64,000 bases of DNA from Mesorhizobium opportunistum WSM2075 (GTDB lineage: Bacteria > Pseudomonadota > Alphaproteobacteria > Rhizobiales > Rhizobiaceae): NCBI RefSeq assembly GCF_000176035.2, contig NC_015675.1:5274001-5338000 (forward strand), in the 5' to 3' direction. Both the position numbers and the translations under genes were made by a program. The stretch's first letter is position 1, and each line of letters begins with the position of its first letter. The notes beneath the pieces are model-generated. The model ran no database searches, was not told the DNA's origin, and saw only the letters and a list, made by a program, of their open reading frames with translations. Positions 44,787 through 53,934 of the stretch are shown piece after piece.

Positions 44787-45245
44787 CTACTTCTTGGCCG
44801 GAGCCTTCGCCTTCGCAGGCGCTGCCTTGGCCTTCGGCGCGGCTTTCTTCACCGCGGGCTTGGTCGAGGCTGCCGCAGCTTTCATAGCAGGCTTTGCCGC
44901 GGCCTTGGCCACAGGCTTCTTCGCCGGTGCCGCCTTCTTGGCCGCGGGTTTTGCCGCTGCCTTGGCCGCGGGTTTTGCCGCCGCCTTGGCCACAGGCTTC
45001 TTCGCCGGTGCTGCCTTGGCTGCCGGCTTTGCCGCTGCCTTGGCCGGCGCTGCCTTCTTCACTGCCGGTTTCGCCGCAGCCTTGGCCACGGGCTTCTTCG
45101 CCGGCGCCTTCGCTGCGGGCTTTGCCGCCGCCTTCGCAGGCGCTGCTTTCTTCACTGCCGTTGCGGCCTTCGCCGCGACTGCTTTTGCGGGTGCTTTCTT
45201 TGCCGGTGCCTTGGATGCCGGCGCTTTAGATGACTGCTTAGCCAT
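44787..45245 (-). CDS. Histone H1-like Lys/Ala/Pro-rich protein
   Basis: The 152-residue protein consists of repeats of [14 protein letters not shown] type with almost no other residues, starting [20 protein letters not shown]. It is very basic and unfolded, like the C-terminal tail of histone H1 and bacterial H1-like or AlgP-type proteins. It probably binds DNA non-specifically and helps compact the nucleoid. The repeated coding DNA makes length variation between strains likely. It is monocistronic. Confidence 0.82.
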   Translation of the reverse strand: MAKQSSKAPASKAPAKKAPAKAVAAKAATAVKKAAPAKAAAKPAAKAPAKKPVAKAAAKPAVKKAAPAKAAAKPAAKAAPAKKPVAKAAAKPAAKAAAKPAAKKAAPAKKPVAKAAAKPAMKAAAASTKPAVKKAAPKAKAAPAKAKAPAKK

Positions 45246-45834
45246 GTCATGCCCCTTCACGTTATGCCGATGGCCGTGAATGACCCCGGCGCGCAATGCA
45301 TATCTGACTCGCGGCTCGCTAGCCAGCGAAGCAATGGTATGATTTCGTCAGCTTAAATTTTGATTGAGATCGACACACGATCTCACTCGTCATGGCAAAA
45401 ATTCGCCGCTGATCTTCAGACATCGCCAGCAATTTGATACCGGCATTCTTCGCACGCAGTGAGACCGGTCGTGGCGTGAAGCTTCGAAGATCAACAACCA
45501 GCCTCGCGCATCGATCGTCAGCCGCGAACATCAAGAGCCGCTGCTTCGTCGATACAATCATCTTTGGTGGTTGCACGATCTACGCGGACCGTGAGAGCAA
45601 TGCGACGACCGATCTGTCCATCACCTTGTCAAGTTTGATTCCATCGCCTCACCTTTTTGCCAATTGACAGACTACTCTGCATGACAGAGTATTTTGTGAA
45701 AAACAGAAGGCTGTTTCGATGCGGATCGCAGAAGAGGAAACGACGCTGTCGCTGTGGGGAAACGCGGAGACAACGCTCCATGGCGACGGCATCGCCGTGG
45801 ATTACCCGCGGCCTTGTCACGCCGGAGCCAATTC
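45246..45834. other. Mostly gene-free region, AT-richer
   Basis: This 589-bp stretch is AT-richer than average. Apart from the doubtful ORF at 45319-45561 I see no gene. It should contain the promoters of the histone-like gene (left) and of the HTH regulator (right). Confidence 0.4.
45319..45561 (-). CDS. Doubtful small ORF (80 aa)
   Basis: ATG 45561 opens MIVSTKQRLLMFAADDRCAR and ends SKFKLTKSYHCFAG. There is no clear ribosome-binding site, but the composition is less biased than a random shadow. I do not recognise it. Confidence 0.28.
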   Translation of the reverse strand: MIVSTKQRLLMFAADDRCARLVVDLRSFTPRPVSLRAKNAGIKLLAMSEDQRRIFAMTSEIVCRSQSKFKLTKSYHCFAG

Positions 45835-46173
45835 ATGAGCACCGACGAGGTCATACATCAAAGCACGCGGCTCAGGATCATGGCCATCCTGCACACGCTG
45901 GACAGGCGCGAAGCGCTTGAATTCACACGATTAAAGGACATGGTCGAAGCCACGCACGGCAATCTCGGCGCGCACATCGAGACGCTTGCAAGGGTCGGCT
46001 ACGTCGATGTCGAAAAGCTGTTCGTCGAGCGGCGGCCACAAACGCGGGTCTGGGCAACGACGGTCGGGCGGCGCGCCTTTCGCAGTCATGCCGCCTGGCT
46101 TCGGGCCATCCTCGACGAAGCGGAACCGGCGGCGGATCGCCCTCAACGCAGAACGCGGCGGCGCTCGTCGTAG
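45835..46173 (+). CDS. Winged-helix transcriptional regulator (MarR/PadR-like, 112 aa)
   Basis: The protein has one wHTH domain: RLRIMAILHTLDRREALEFT, LKDMVEATHGNLGAHIETL (recognition helix) and a wing YVDVEKLFVERRPQTRVWAT. This is the HTH_27 type, in which a short winged helix acts as a dimer. Its C-terminus is basic. It ends 80 bp from the end of the convergent exporter gene. Targets unknown. Confidence 0.85.
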   Translation: MSTDEVIHQSTRLRIMAILHTLDRREALEFTRLKDMVEATHGNLGAHIETLARVGYVDVEKLFVERRPQTRVWATTVGRRAFRSHAAWLRAILDEAEPAADRPQRRTRRRSS

Positions 46174-46252
46174 ATCATTGGCGATCGGTCGCGGCCGGCA
46201 AACGAGCCGCAGGCGCTGCCGCCGCCCGGTTCGACCGGCACGTCCATTGTCG

Positions 46253-47089
46253 TCATGGCTGGTAGCCGAAGCAGATGGCGCCGATCGCGACGATGGCGCA
46301 AGCGCCGATCCGTCGTGGCGTCAGCGTCTCGCCGAGAAAGAAGCGTCCGATGAAGGCGGCGAAGACGACGCTGGTTTCGCGGATCGCGGTGATGGGCCCG
46401 GCCGGCCCGAGCGCGAAGGCGGCGACCACCACGCCATAGGCCAGAAGCGCGAACAAGCCGCCGCCCAGCGCCTTCCAGGTTTCCGGCGCGCGCGGGTCGA
46501 CGGTGAGCCGGCCACGGCAGGCGACAAATGTCGCCGGCAGCAATGCACCGTAGATCAGCAAGACCCAGGCGGTGTAGGCGCCGGCATTTCCCGCCGTGCG
46601 AACGCCGATGGCATCGACCGTTGCATAGGCGGCGATGATCGCTCCCGTTGCCAGCGCATAGAGGATCGATGTCGTGGCCGCCCTGCCCCGTCCGAGCGAA
46701 AGACCCATGATGCCGCCACCGACCAGGGCAACGCCTATGGTCTGCGGCATGGTGAGCTGCTGGTTGGCCAGCAGAAATCCGCCGAGCGTGACGAGCAGCG
46801 GCACGCTGCCGCGAACGATGGGATAGACCTGCCCGAGTTCGCCATATCTGTAGGCGGCCACCAGAAACGCGCTGTAGCCGACCTGAAGGCCGGCCGAGAG
46901 CCCGACATAGGGCCAGGCTGATGTGGCCGGAAAGCCGCTGAGGAGCGCGTAGGGGATGGCGAGCGCCGTGCTGGAGAAGCTCATGACGGTGACGGTCCAC
47001 AACCTGTCGGCTCCGGTTCGCAGGAAAGCGTTCCAGGTTGCGTGCAGGATCGCGGCAAGGAGCGCGAGCCCGATGACCAGCGGGCTCAT
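46253..47089 (-). CDS. EamA/DMT-superfamily transporter
   Basis: The 278-residue protein has nine to ten membrane helices starting MSPLVIGLALLAAILHATWN, with the typical HATWNAFLR start of EamA exporters. Its ATG overlaps the tetR stop by four bases (ATGA), so the transporter is translated with the repressor gene upstream. It likely exports a toxic compound sensed by that TetR. Confidence 0.88.
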   Translation of the reverse strand: MSPLVIGLALLAAILHATWNAFLRTGADRLWTVTVMSFSSTALAIPYALLSGFPATSAWPYVGLSAGLQVGYSAFLVAAYRYGELGQVYPIVRGSVPLLVTLGGFLLANQQLTMPQTIGVALVGGGIMGLSLGRGRAATTSILYALATGAIIAAYATVDAIGVRTAGNAGAYTAWVLLIYGALLPATFVACRGRLTVDPRAPETWKALGGGLFALLAYGVVVAAFALGPAGPITAIRETSVVFAAFIGRFFLGETLTPRRIGACAIVAIGAICFGYQP

Positions 47090-47667
47090 TGCGGCCTGCG
47101 CGAGGCGGCGATGATGCCCAGGGCGGCCTTGCGGGCGTCGCGGATGACGGTGTCCGCCTGCCCCATCTGCGCCATCAGCGTCGCACCTTCGATCAGCATC
47201 AAAAGTGTCGCCGCCACGCTCTCGGCGCGGCCAGGCGGCATCGCATCCGACAGGATCGCCTGCATGCGTTGCCTCAAGCCGTTCTTCTGCCTGGCGACCG
47301 CCTTGAACACCGGGTGCCCGGGATCGCCAAACTCGGCCAGCGCATGCGCGAACAGGCAGCCGTGGAAATCCGGGCTGCGGAACCATCGCCCATGCCAGTC
47401 GAAGATCCTGGCGATTTTCTGCTCCGGCGTGATGCCCTCCAGGGCAAGCCGGTCGAGCTGGCGATCAAACCGCCTGGCGCGATAGTCGAGCACCTCGACG
47501 ATCAGTTCGTCCTTGCTGGGGAAATGGCGATACATCGTCATCTTGGCCACGTCGGCCTCGGCGATGATCCGGTCGATACCGGTGGCATGGAAGCCGGCGC
47601 GCTTGAACAGCGCGTAGGCCGTTTCGACGACATGCTGACGTTTGTCGGAAGCTGGCGATGATGTCAT
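47086..47667 (-). CDS. TetR-family repressor of the exporter operon
   Basis: The 193-residue protein has an N-terminal helix-turn-helix (VVETAYALFKRAGFHATGID, then VAKMTMYRHFPSKDELIVEV) and a ligand domain with FHGCLFAHALAEFGDPGHP. The gene is first of a two-gene operon with the DMT exporter. A perfect 22-bp palindrome lies 14 bp before the ATG, as expected for autorepression. Confidence 0.92.
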   Translation of the reverse strand: MTSSPASDKRQHVVETAYALFKRAGFHATGIDRIIAEADVAKMTMYRHFPSKDELIVEVLDYRARRFDRQLDRLALEGITPEQKIARIFDWHGRWFRSPDFHGCLFAHALAEFGDPGHPVFKAVARQKNGLRQRMQAILSDAMPPGRAESVAATLLMLIEGATLMAQMGQADTVIRDARKAALGIIAASRRPQ

Positions 47668-47681
47668 GGGGCCTACCAAGT

Positions 47682-47703
47682 GATGAGACAGGTCTGTCTC
47701 ATC
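47682..47703. promoter_or_regulatory. TetR operator, perfect 10-bp dyad
   Basis: GATGAGACAG (47682-47691), GT, CTGTCTCATC (47694-47703). It lies between the tetR start and its promoter and is the best candidate for the TetR binding site. Confidence 0.85.
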
Positions 47704-47804
47704 CTTATGCGATGGATCGCATTGGCTGTCAACACGGCACGCGAAAGCGCCCGCGGCCGATCAGGCTGCGAGCGCGAAAAGGGATCGCGAAAGGAAGGCT
47801 GCGT

Positions 47805-48260
47805 TCAGCGCAGGACGCGGCAGCGGCCGTTGTAGACCATCCAGCGGTCGAAGCCCGAAACGCAGAATTCGACATTGTCGCCTATCGAAGCGAAGCCCTG
47901 CCCTTCCTCGATCAGGTACCAGATGGTCCGGTCACGGCCGTCAGAGAGACTGACGGTGGCGCCGCAGTAGCGGCGGCCGATCGGCCAGGTGTCGTTGGCG
48001 GGCAGATAGCGGTGCTGGTGGATGCGCCGGAAATCGGTGATCTGCACATCCGGCAGGTGCGGCACGTGATGCACCTGGTAGGAGAAGCGGTGGGTGATCT
48101 TGTTCAGCACCCAAGGCTCGCCGCAGACGCCGCCATCGTCGTCGGGATAGACGCCGACAAGGTCGGCCGCCTGCACAGCCTGGGTGACACCGAGGGGTGC
48201 GGCGAGCGAAGTGCAGAGCGAAATCAGGGCAGCAAATGCGGATTTGGCGAAGCGAGTCAT
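47805..48260 (-). CDS. Exported cysteine-containing protein (151 aa)
   Basis: The signal peptide (FAALISLCTSLAAPLG...QAVQA) is followed by ADLVGVYPDDDGGVCGEPWV and a beta-rich body with VCGEP, RRYCGATVSL, VEFCVSG and NGRCRVLR, four cysteines that probably form two disulfides. Periplasmic; the family is one of several rhizobial exported proteins without known role. Single gene. Confidence 0.75.
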   Translation of the reverse strand: MTRFAKSAFAALISLCTSLAAPLGVTQAVQAADLVGVYPDDDGGVCGEPWVLNKITHRFSYQVHHVPHLPDVQITDFRRIHQHRYLPANDTWPIGRRYCGATVSLSDGRDRTIWYLIEEGQGFASIGDNVEFCVSGFDRWMVYNGRCRVLR

Positions 48261-48357
48261 GACAGCCTCTCAAGGTCGATTGCGCGCACTGTGCGGATTC
48301 GCTTGGCGTCGGTCAAGCGGTTGCCGAAACAATGGTTTCCCGGTTCGAAACCTCGAC

Positions 48358-49206
48358 CTATTCCGCGGCCAGCCACTCCAGCATCCAGTGCGCCGGCTTT
48401 GCCACGGCGAGCAATTTGTGGAGTGCCGGCAGCACGGTTCGCAATTCGGCTTCCAGCGTGAAGGGCGGATTGACCACCACCATGCCGCTGCCGTCGAGAC
48501 TGGGTTCCGATGAGGCCGGCCTGATCTCGAATTCTATGTCGAGGATTTTCGGGATGCCGGATTGCTTCAGCGCTTTCCTGAAGGCGATGATCGCCTTGCG
48601 GTCCTTGATCGGATACCACAGCGCGTAGATGCCGCCAGGCCAGCGCCTGTGCGCCCTTATGAGCCCGTCGACGAGGCGGGCGAACTCGCCCTCTTCCTCG
48701 AATGGCGGATCGATGAGCACCAGGCCGCGCTTTTCCTTCGGCGGCACATGCGCCCCGAGCGCCAGCCAGCCGTCGAGTTCCATCACCCTCACCTGGAAAT
48801 CGCCGGCGAATTCCGCCTTCAGCCTTGCGGCGTCCTTGGGGTGCAATTCGATCGCCGACAACCGGTCCTGCTTGCGCAGGAGATTGCGTGCGAGCAGCGG
48901 CGAGCCTGGATATTTCTTTACACCGCCTTCGGGATTGAGCGACCGCACCGTCTCCAGGTAGGGCGCCAGCAGCGCCGCCGCCCTGGCATCGAACGAGGCG
49001 TCGATCAGCCGGCCGATGCCGCCCTGCCACTCGCCGGTCTTCTGCGCTTCGACTGACGACAGATCGTAACGGCCAATGCCGGCATGGGTGTCGACGACGC
49101 GAAACGCCTTGTCCTTCTGCTTGAGGTATTCGAGCAGGCGCGTCAGCACGACATGCTTGACGACGTCGGCAAAATTTCCGGCGTGGTAGGCGTGACGGTA
49201 GTTCAC
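48358..49206 (-). CDS. rlmJ: 23S rRNA (adenine(2030)-N(6))-methyltransferase
   Basis: The 282-residue protein begins NYRHAYHAGNFADVVKHVVL, the RlmJ/YhiR hallmark, has SAM-binding DTHAGIGRYD and the catalytic DPPFEEEGEFA. It methylates A2030 of 23S rRNA. The start is GTG; its first bases overlap the stop of the upstream gene (GTGA), giving coupling. Confidence 0.94.
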   Translation of the reverse strand: MNYRHAYHAGNFADVVKHVVLTRLLEYLKQKDKAFRVVDTHAGIGRYDLSSVEAQKTGEWQGGIGRLIDASFDARAAALLAPYLETVRSLNPEGGVKKYPGSPLLARNLLRKQDRLSAIELHPKDAARLKAEFAGDFQVRVMELDGWLALGAHVPPKEKRGLVLIDPPFEEEGEFARLVDGLIRAHRRWPGGIYALWYPIKDRKAIIAFRKALKQSGIPKILDIEFEIRPASSEPSLDGSGMVVVNPPFTLEAELRTVLPALHKLLAVAKPAHWMLEWLAAE

Positions 49207-49814
49207 GTGGTCCCCCTGCCCCAGCGCGGCGGTGGCGGCTGCGAGTTCGGATTGTCCGGCCGGCCGCCGCCGAAGCGCAGGGACAGCAGGAGGCCGATCA
49301 AGCCGACCGCCATCAGGGAGAAGCCGACCGGCCGCGCACGGCTGTCGGCTTCACCGACACCGGAGCGCAAGATCAGGTCGACCGCCCGCATCGGTATGTC
49401 CTCGACATCGCCCGGGCCTACGGTGAAGAGGTAGGATCCGGTGCTGACCGCCGGGATCAGTCCGGCCTCGTCACGAAAGATCTTGTCGGGCAGTTGCGGG
49501 CTGGTCTGGCGCGGATTGTCCACGTGGTTGAACTGCAGCGTCGAGGCGAGCACCGTGCGGCCGTTGGTTGCCGCGGTTAGCGTCAGCACAGTACGCTGCT
49601 GCGAAACGATGCTTTCGGCCCTCGCGGTGAGGTCGACAAGCACCCGCACCGGTGCATCGCGGCTCTTCAGCGATACGGTCAGCGGCCTGAAGCGGCCCTG
49701 CTCATAGACCCGCCAGGTGCCGATCTCGCGGCCGGAGAAATTGGTCATCGCCCAGGGATAGATGACGCTGACGCCGGCGCCGGCCAGCAGGATCAGGACA
49801 AACAGAAAGCGCAT
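49203..49814 (-). CDS. Membrane-anchored hypothetical protein (203 aa)
   Basis: An N-terminal helix (FLFVLILLAGAGVSVIYPW) and a C-terminal helix (SLMAVGLIGLLLSLRFGGG) enclose a periplasmic beta-rich domain with LKSRDAPVRVLVDLTARAES and LQFNHVDNPRQ. The layout looks like a jelly-roll domain held at both ends. Function unknown; coupled to rlmJ. Confidence 0.72.
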   Translation of the reverse strand: MRFLFVLILLAGAGVSVIYPWAMTNFSGREIGTWRVYEQGRFRPLTVSLKSRDAPVRVLVDLTARAESIVSQQRTVLTLTAATNGRTVLASTLQFNHVDNPRQTSPQLPDKIFRDEAGLIPAVSTGSYLFTVGPGDVEDIPMRAVDLILRSGVGEADSRARPVGFSLMAVGLIGLLLSLRFGGGRPDNPNSQPPPPRWGRGTT

Positions 49815-49833
49815 TCAGACGGTCACCTTGCAA

Positions 49834-50511
49834 TCACCCCTTGCCGGACGATCGGCTTGCGCTGACACCCTCGCGCAGGCGTTCCATCTCGTCCAGCAGC
49901 ATGTCAAGGCCGATCTCGAATGTCTTGTCGAAACCAGCGGTGCCGAAATAAGCTCCAGCTCTCATGACGCTGGGAAAATCCTTCGCCAGTCGCTCCTCGC
50001 TCACGGTGGTGACGGCCGACGGTCCCTTGGCATAGCCGGCAGTTTCGTCGAGGATCGCGCCGGACAGGTAGTAGCTCGCGGTGCGGAACAGCCGGGCGCT
50101 GAGTTCCGGGCCGAAACCGCCTGCCTCGAACAGGCCGATGACGCCGTTCAACATGGCAAGGCACGGCGGCGAATTCATCCGATAGACGACAAGGAACGGC
50201 GCGAAGGCCGGATGCTCCGTCGCGATGCGACGAAACTCCTGCATCACGAGACGAATGCTCTCGCGCCACGGCATGCTGCCGTCGGGAATTGCCATCGTGC
50301 TGACCTGTCGATCGACAAGCGCCTCATAGAGATGCGCTTGCGAAGGGAAGTGATGATAGATGCTCATCGCCTCGCAGCCGAGGGCGGCCGCGAGCTTGCG
50401 CATCGAAAAGCCGGAAAGCCCCTCCCGCTCGATCACTTCGAAGGCCGCGTCCTCGATCATCTCGCGGGACAGCCGCCCGCGCGCTCGCTTTTTTTTGAGC
50501 GATGAGTCCAT
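49834..50511 (-). CDS. TetR-family regulator
   Basis: The 225-residue protein starts at ATG 50511 (MDSSLKKKRARGRLS); the longer frame begins at a TTG that overlaps the operator. HTH: IEDAAFEVIEREGLSGFSMR and CEAMSIYHHFPSQAHLYEAL, then a C-terminal domain of TetR_C type. It is divergent from an AhpD-like gene, with two palindromic operators between them, so it most likely represses both. Confidence 0.92.
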   Translation of the reverse strand: MDSSLKKKRARGRLSREMIEDAAFEVIEREGLSGFSMRKLAAALGCEAMSIYHHFPSQAHLYEALVDRQVSTMAIPDGSMPWRESIRLVMQEFRRIATEHPAFAPFLVVYRMNSPPCLAMLNGVIGLFEAGGFGPELSARLFRTASYYLSGAILDETAGYAKGPSAVTTVSEERLAKDFPSVMRAGAYFGTAGFDKTFEIGLDMLLDEMERLREGVSASRSSGKG

Positions 50512-50526
50512 GGCGTCGCTTGACAA

Positions 50527-50539
50527 CTTACACTGTAAG
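50527..50539. promoter_or_regulatory. TetR operator site 1
   Basis: CTTAC-ACT-GTAAG, perfect 5-bp arms, 16 bp before the tetR ATG. It matches site 2 in arms and length. Confidence 0.8.
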
Positions 50540-50556
50540 GTTCATCTTCCACGTCA

Positions 50557-50571
50557 CCTTACATCGTAAGG
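50557..50571. promoter_or_regulatory. TetR operator site 2
   Basis: CCTTAC-ATC-GTAAGG, perfect 6-bp arms, 26 bp before the AhpD-like ATG. Centre-to-centre distance to site 1 is 31 bp, three helical turns. Confidence 0.82.
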
Positions 50572-50597
50572 CTAACGAAGACCAGAGGAGAAAAACC

Positions 50598-51068
50598 ATG
50601 TCTGCCTATCGCAGTCTTTCATCCGTGCATTCTTCTATCCGCCGTGCGTCCCTGCTCGCCGCTTCGGTCTGCATCCTCTCGCTCGCCACGGCGCCCGTGC
50701 ACGCCGACGACTATGATGCGACAATCAAGGACATCCAGTCGACCGTGGGCGGCGTGCCCAGCTTCGTGAAGCAGTTTCCGAAATCCGGTCTGCCCGGTGC
50801 CTGGGCCGAGGTCAAGGCCATCGAGCTCAGCGACAAGACGGCGCTGCCGCCAAAGGTCAAGTCGCTGATCTCACTGGCGGTGGCGGCGCAGATTCCGTGC
50901 ACCTACTGCATATGGTCGGACACGCAGGACGCCAAGCGCGCCGGCGCCACCGAAGAAGAGATCCAGGAAGCGGTGGCGATGTCCGCGCTGACCCGCCACT
51001 GGAGCACCATCTTCAATGGCATGCAGATCGATTTCGACACGTTCAAGAACGAAATGGGCGGGCAATAG
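50598..51068 (+). CDS. Exported AhpD/carboxymuconolactone-decarboxylase-like protein
   Basis: The 156-residue protein has a signal peptide (SIRRASLLAASVCILSLATA...VHA) and a CMD domain with the redox pair CTYC in VAAQIPCTYCIWSDTQDAKR and EIQEAVAMSALTRHWS. AhpD proteins use CxxC to reduce peroxides through a lipoyl partner; this one is exported, which is unusual for the cytoplasmic AhpD. The start has AGAGGAG upstream. Likely regulated by the divergent TetR. Confidence 0.85.
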   Translation: MSAYRSLSSVHSSIRRASLLAASVCILSLATAPVHADDYDATIKDIQSTVGGVPSFVKQFPKSGLPGAWAEVKAIELSDKTALPPKVKSLISLAVAAQIPCTYCIWSDTQDAKRAGATEEEIQEAVAMSALTRHWSTIFNGMQIDFDTFKNEMGGQ

Positions 51069-51125
51069 CCGCCGGCAAGAAGGAAATGGGCGGGCAATAG
51101 CCGCTGGCAGGAAGGAAATGGGCGG
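51051..51125. repeat. 32-bp tandem repeat over a stop codon
   Basis: GAAATGGGCGGGCAATAGCC starts at 51051, 51083 and (partly) 51115. Each full unit repeats the end of the AhpD-like gene (EMGGQ and stop) plus 15 further bases. The first copy contains the real stop codon; the others lie downstream. Confidence 0.85.
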
Positions 51126-51870
51126 CCCTGGCATATTCAAACCGAATGGACACTGCTTCCGGGGGCCGATCCGGGACCTGATCGACCAGCCGGTTGATGC
51201 GCCCTTCTGTTCATCAATGATTCCGGGGGCGACGAAGCTGAATACAGGCCGTCGCCCGTCGCGGGTATCCGCGACCGGCTCGAGCGGGTCCGCGCAGCAA
51301 TCTCGCTACGCTCTGAAGATTGACATTTGCCCGACCCGTTTCCATGCAGGTACATTTCCTGGGTTGCACCCAAACCGCCCCACTGGGCAATCCTCTGCAA
51401 AGCCTTGATGGCGTCTCGAAAACGGCCTGTCGCATCCGACGAAAATTCCGGACTATCGAGCCAATGCGTTGAATCACAAAGGGATCTATCTGGGCACCCT
51501 TGCGGCAAACCCGAAGTCGACACCGGCGTCATGATTAACCATTCGAAAATGAAGATGGTTAAGGAATTGCTAATTTAGTTGACTACGGCCTCCACAGGTA
51601 TATTTTTGGTGTGTTGGGATGTGCAATTTGGGCGAGCAATCGACGATGATGGCATCAGGCCTGTGATCGCGATTTCGGGGCGCATGGAGTGCTGAGCGGC
51701 AGACTATAAGCCGTCGCGGCATCGGCCTTGCAAACTCAGAGAACAATAGGCGCACATCAGTGATGGCGGCTCCGCGGACGCGGAAAGTTTTGTCTCGTTC
51801 TTAAGGACGTGGGCGGGCGATGCTTTGTCCTGGCCAGGGTGGTAGCGTGTGCGTTGCGTGAGAGGAAAGC
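51069..51870. other. Gene-free region upstream of the polysaccharide locus
   Basis: 802 bp without an acceptable gene. It contains the 32-bp repeat at its left, the CtrA-type promoter at 51535-51606 and a long leader of about 260 bp before uxs. The leader has no clear ORF; it could hold regulatory RNA structure. Confidence 0.5.
51535..51606 (+). promoter_or_regulatory. CtrA-type box and promoter of uxs-galE
   Basis: TTAACCAT (51535-51542) and ATGGTTAA (51555-51562) form a 28-bp dyad. The second TTAA also pairs as TTAA-N7-CTAA (51559-51573). Five bases later comes TTGACT (51579-51584), then 16 bp and TATTTT (51601-51606) as -10. Confidence 0.7.
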
Positions 51871-52908
51871 ATGAGCAAGGTCATCAAGGTTCTGAAACTT
51901 GGTTCCCGGAACGATCAACGCGGTGCCAACCATAGAAGTCGCGCCCTGGTCGCGGGAGGCGCGGGGTTCCTGGGCTCGCATCTGTGCGAACGTCTTTTGC
52001 AGGACGGATATGAAGTCGTCGCACTGGATAATTTCCACACCGGGAAGAAACACAACCTCAACGCTCTTCTGCGCGATCCCAAATTCACCTGCATCGAGCA
52101 CGACATCGTCAATGCACTGCCTTTGGATCTTCGGGTCGACGAGATCTACAACCTTGCCTGCCCCGCCTCGCCGCCGCACTACCAGGCGGATCCAATCCAT
52201 ACCTTCAAGACAAGCGTGCTCGGTTCGCTGAACCTGCTGGAGCTCGCGCGTCGGAACAACGCCAAGATATTCCAGGCCTCGACATCCGAGGTCTATGGCG
52301 ACCCCCTCGTGCACCCGCAACCAGAAGGCTATTTCGGCAACGTGAACACGCACGGACCGCGCTCCTGCTACGATGAAGGCAAGCGCTCGGCCGAAACGCT
52401 GTTCTTCGACTATTCGAGGACATATGGCCTCGATGTCCGTGTCGCCCGCATCTTCAACACCTACGGTCGGCGCATGCAGCCCGATGACGGGCGCGTCGTC
52501 TCGAACTTCATCGTCCAGGCGTTGCGCGGCGAAGACCTTACCGTCTACGGCAGCGGCCTGCAGACACGCTCCTTCTGCTATGCCGACGACCTGATCGAGG
52601 GCTTTGTCCGGCTGATGAACGCACCGCGCGCGCCCGCCCACCCGGTCAACCTCGGCAACCCCGGCGAATTCACCATCATGGAACTGGCGACGCTGGTCGT
52701 CGCCTATACCAATTCCAGTTCGAAGATCGTGCATCGACCACTGCCTATCGACGACCCCCGGCAGCGCAGGCCGGACATTTCCTTTGCCAGGGACAATCTC
52801 GGCTGGCAGCCGCGGATCAGCCTGAGCCAGGGGCTGGCGCATACCGTCGAATATTTTGACACCTTGCTCTACGGAAACCGGCTGACGAAAGAAGCAGCCG
52901 CTTCATGA
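51871..52908 (+). CDS. uxs: UDP-glucuronate decarboxylase (UDP-xylose synthase)
   Basis: The 345-residue SDR protein has [20 protein letters not shown] (NAD site), [20 protein letters not shown] and the active site [19 protein letters not shown] with Tyr and Lys, which is the UXS pattern. It turns UDP-glucuronate into UDP-xylose with loss of CO2. Start ATG 51871 follows GAGAGGAAAGC. The stop overlaps galE (ATGA). It feeds pentose units into a polysaccharide or glycolipid. Confidence 0.92.
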   Translation: MSKVIKVLKLGSRNDQRGANHRSRALVAGGAGFLGSHLCERLLQDGYEVVALDNFHTGKKHNLNALLRDPKFTCIEHDIVNALPLDLRVDEIYNLACPASPPHYQADPIHTFKTSVLGSLNLLELARRNNAKIFQASTSEVYGDPLVHPQPEGYFGNVNTHGPRSCYDEGKRSAETLFFDYSRTYGLDVRVARIFNTYGRRMQPDDGRVVSNFIVQALRGEDLTVYGSGLQTRSFCYADDLIEGFVRLMNAPRAPAHPVNLGNPGEFTIMELATLVVAYTNSSSKIVHRPLPIDDPRQRRPDISFARDNLGWQPRISLSQGLAHTVEYFDTLLYGNRLTKEAAAS

Positions 52909-53933
52909 GCCGTCCGCCAATCCTGGTGACAGGTGGGGCGGGCTTCATCGGCAGCCACACCTGCAAACTGCTGGCCGCGGCCGGCTATCTACCCGTGGCT
53001 TTCGACAATCTGTGCCGGGGCAACGAGAAATCCGTCCTCTGGGGTCCGCTTGTCGTCGGCGATATCCGGGACCGCGATGCGCTGCAGGCGGCGATCGCCG
53101 CGCACCGGCCGACGGCCATCATCCATTTCGCGGCATTGGCCTATGTCGGCGAGTCCGTTCAGGAGCCGGCCGACTATTATTCGACCAATGTGATGGGCAC
53201 CATCGCGGTGCTCGATGCGGCACGCGCGAATTCAATCGAAAACATCATCTTCTCCAGCAGCTGTGCAACCTACGGCGTGCCCGAAGCATTGCCCGTTCGC
53301 GAGAGTTCGTCGCAAAATCCGATCAGCCCCTATGGGCGTACCAAGCTGATGGGCGAGCAGATCATCGGCGACTATGCGTCGGCCTACGGAATGAAATTCG
53401 CGATCCTGCGCTATTTCAACGCCTGCGGCGCCGATCCCGACGGCGAACTTGGCGAATGGCATTCACCCGAAACGCATCTGGTTCCCAGGGTACTGATGGC
53501 CGCATCGGGCATCATCGACGAGATCGAGGTTTTCGGCACCGACTACAACACGTCGGACGGTACGTGCGTGCGCGACTATATCCACGTCAGCGATCTGGCA
53601 CGCGCCCATCTGAAAGCGCTCGAATATCTCGAGAGAGGTGGACAAAGCCTGGCGGTGAACCTCGGCACCGGGCGAGGCGTATCCATCAAGGAGATTGTCC
53701 AGACCGTCAGCCGCGTGACGTCAAGACCGGTTCCGGCCGTCTTCAGGGCCCGGCGCCCCGGTGATCCGGCGGAACTCTATGCAGATCCAGGCAACGCACG
53801 CGAGCATCTTGGCTTCGTGCCCGAGCTTTCCGATATCGATACCATCGTCAGGACGGCGGCGCCATTCTTCGAACTGGAGACGAAACCCATGGCGCCACCG
53901 GCCGAGGCGCCAGCGTTCGCCATCGCCCGATAG
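52905..53933 (+). CDS. galE: UDP-glucose 4-epimerase
   Basis: The 342-residue protein has [20 protein letters not shown], the Ser/Tyr/Lys triad in SSSCATYG and [13 protein letters not shown], and C-terminal [16 protein letters not shown]. It interconverts UDP-glucose and UDP-galactose (or a 4-epimer pair such as UDP-xylose/UDP-arabinose; the enzyme next to a UXS could act on pentoses). The C-terminal tail after the epimerase domain is rich in Pro/Ala. Confidence 0.92.
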   Translation: MSRPPILVTGGAGFIGSHTCKLLAAAGYLPVAFDNLCRGNEKSVLWGPLVVGDIRDRDALQAAIAAHRPTAIIHFAALAYVGESVQEPADYYSTNVMGTIAVLDAARANSIENIIFSSSCATYGVPEALPVRESSSQNPISPYGRTKLMGEQIIGDYASAYGMKFAILRYFNACGADPDGELGEWHSPETHLVPRVLMAASGIIDEIEVFGTDYNTSDGTCVRDYIHVSDLARAHLKALEYLERGGQSLAVNLGTGRGVSIKEIVQTVSRVTSRPVPAVFRARRPGDPAELYADPGNAREHLGFVPELSDIDTIVRTAAPFFELETKPMAPPAEAPAFAIAR

Positions 53934-53934
53934 A

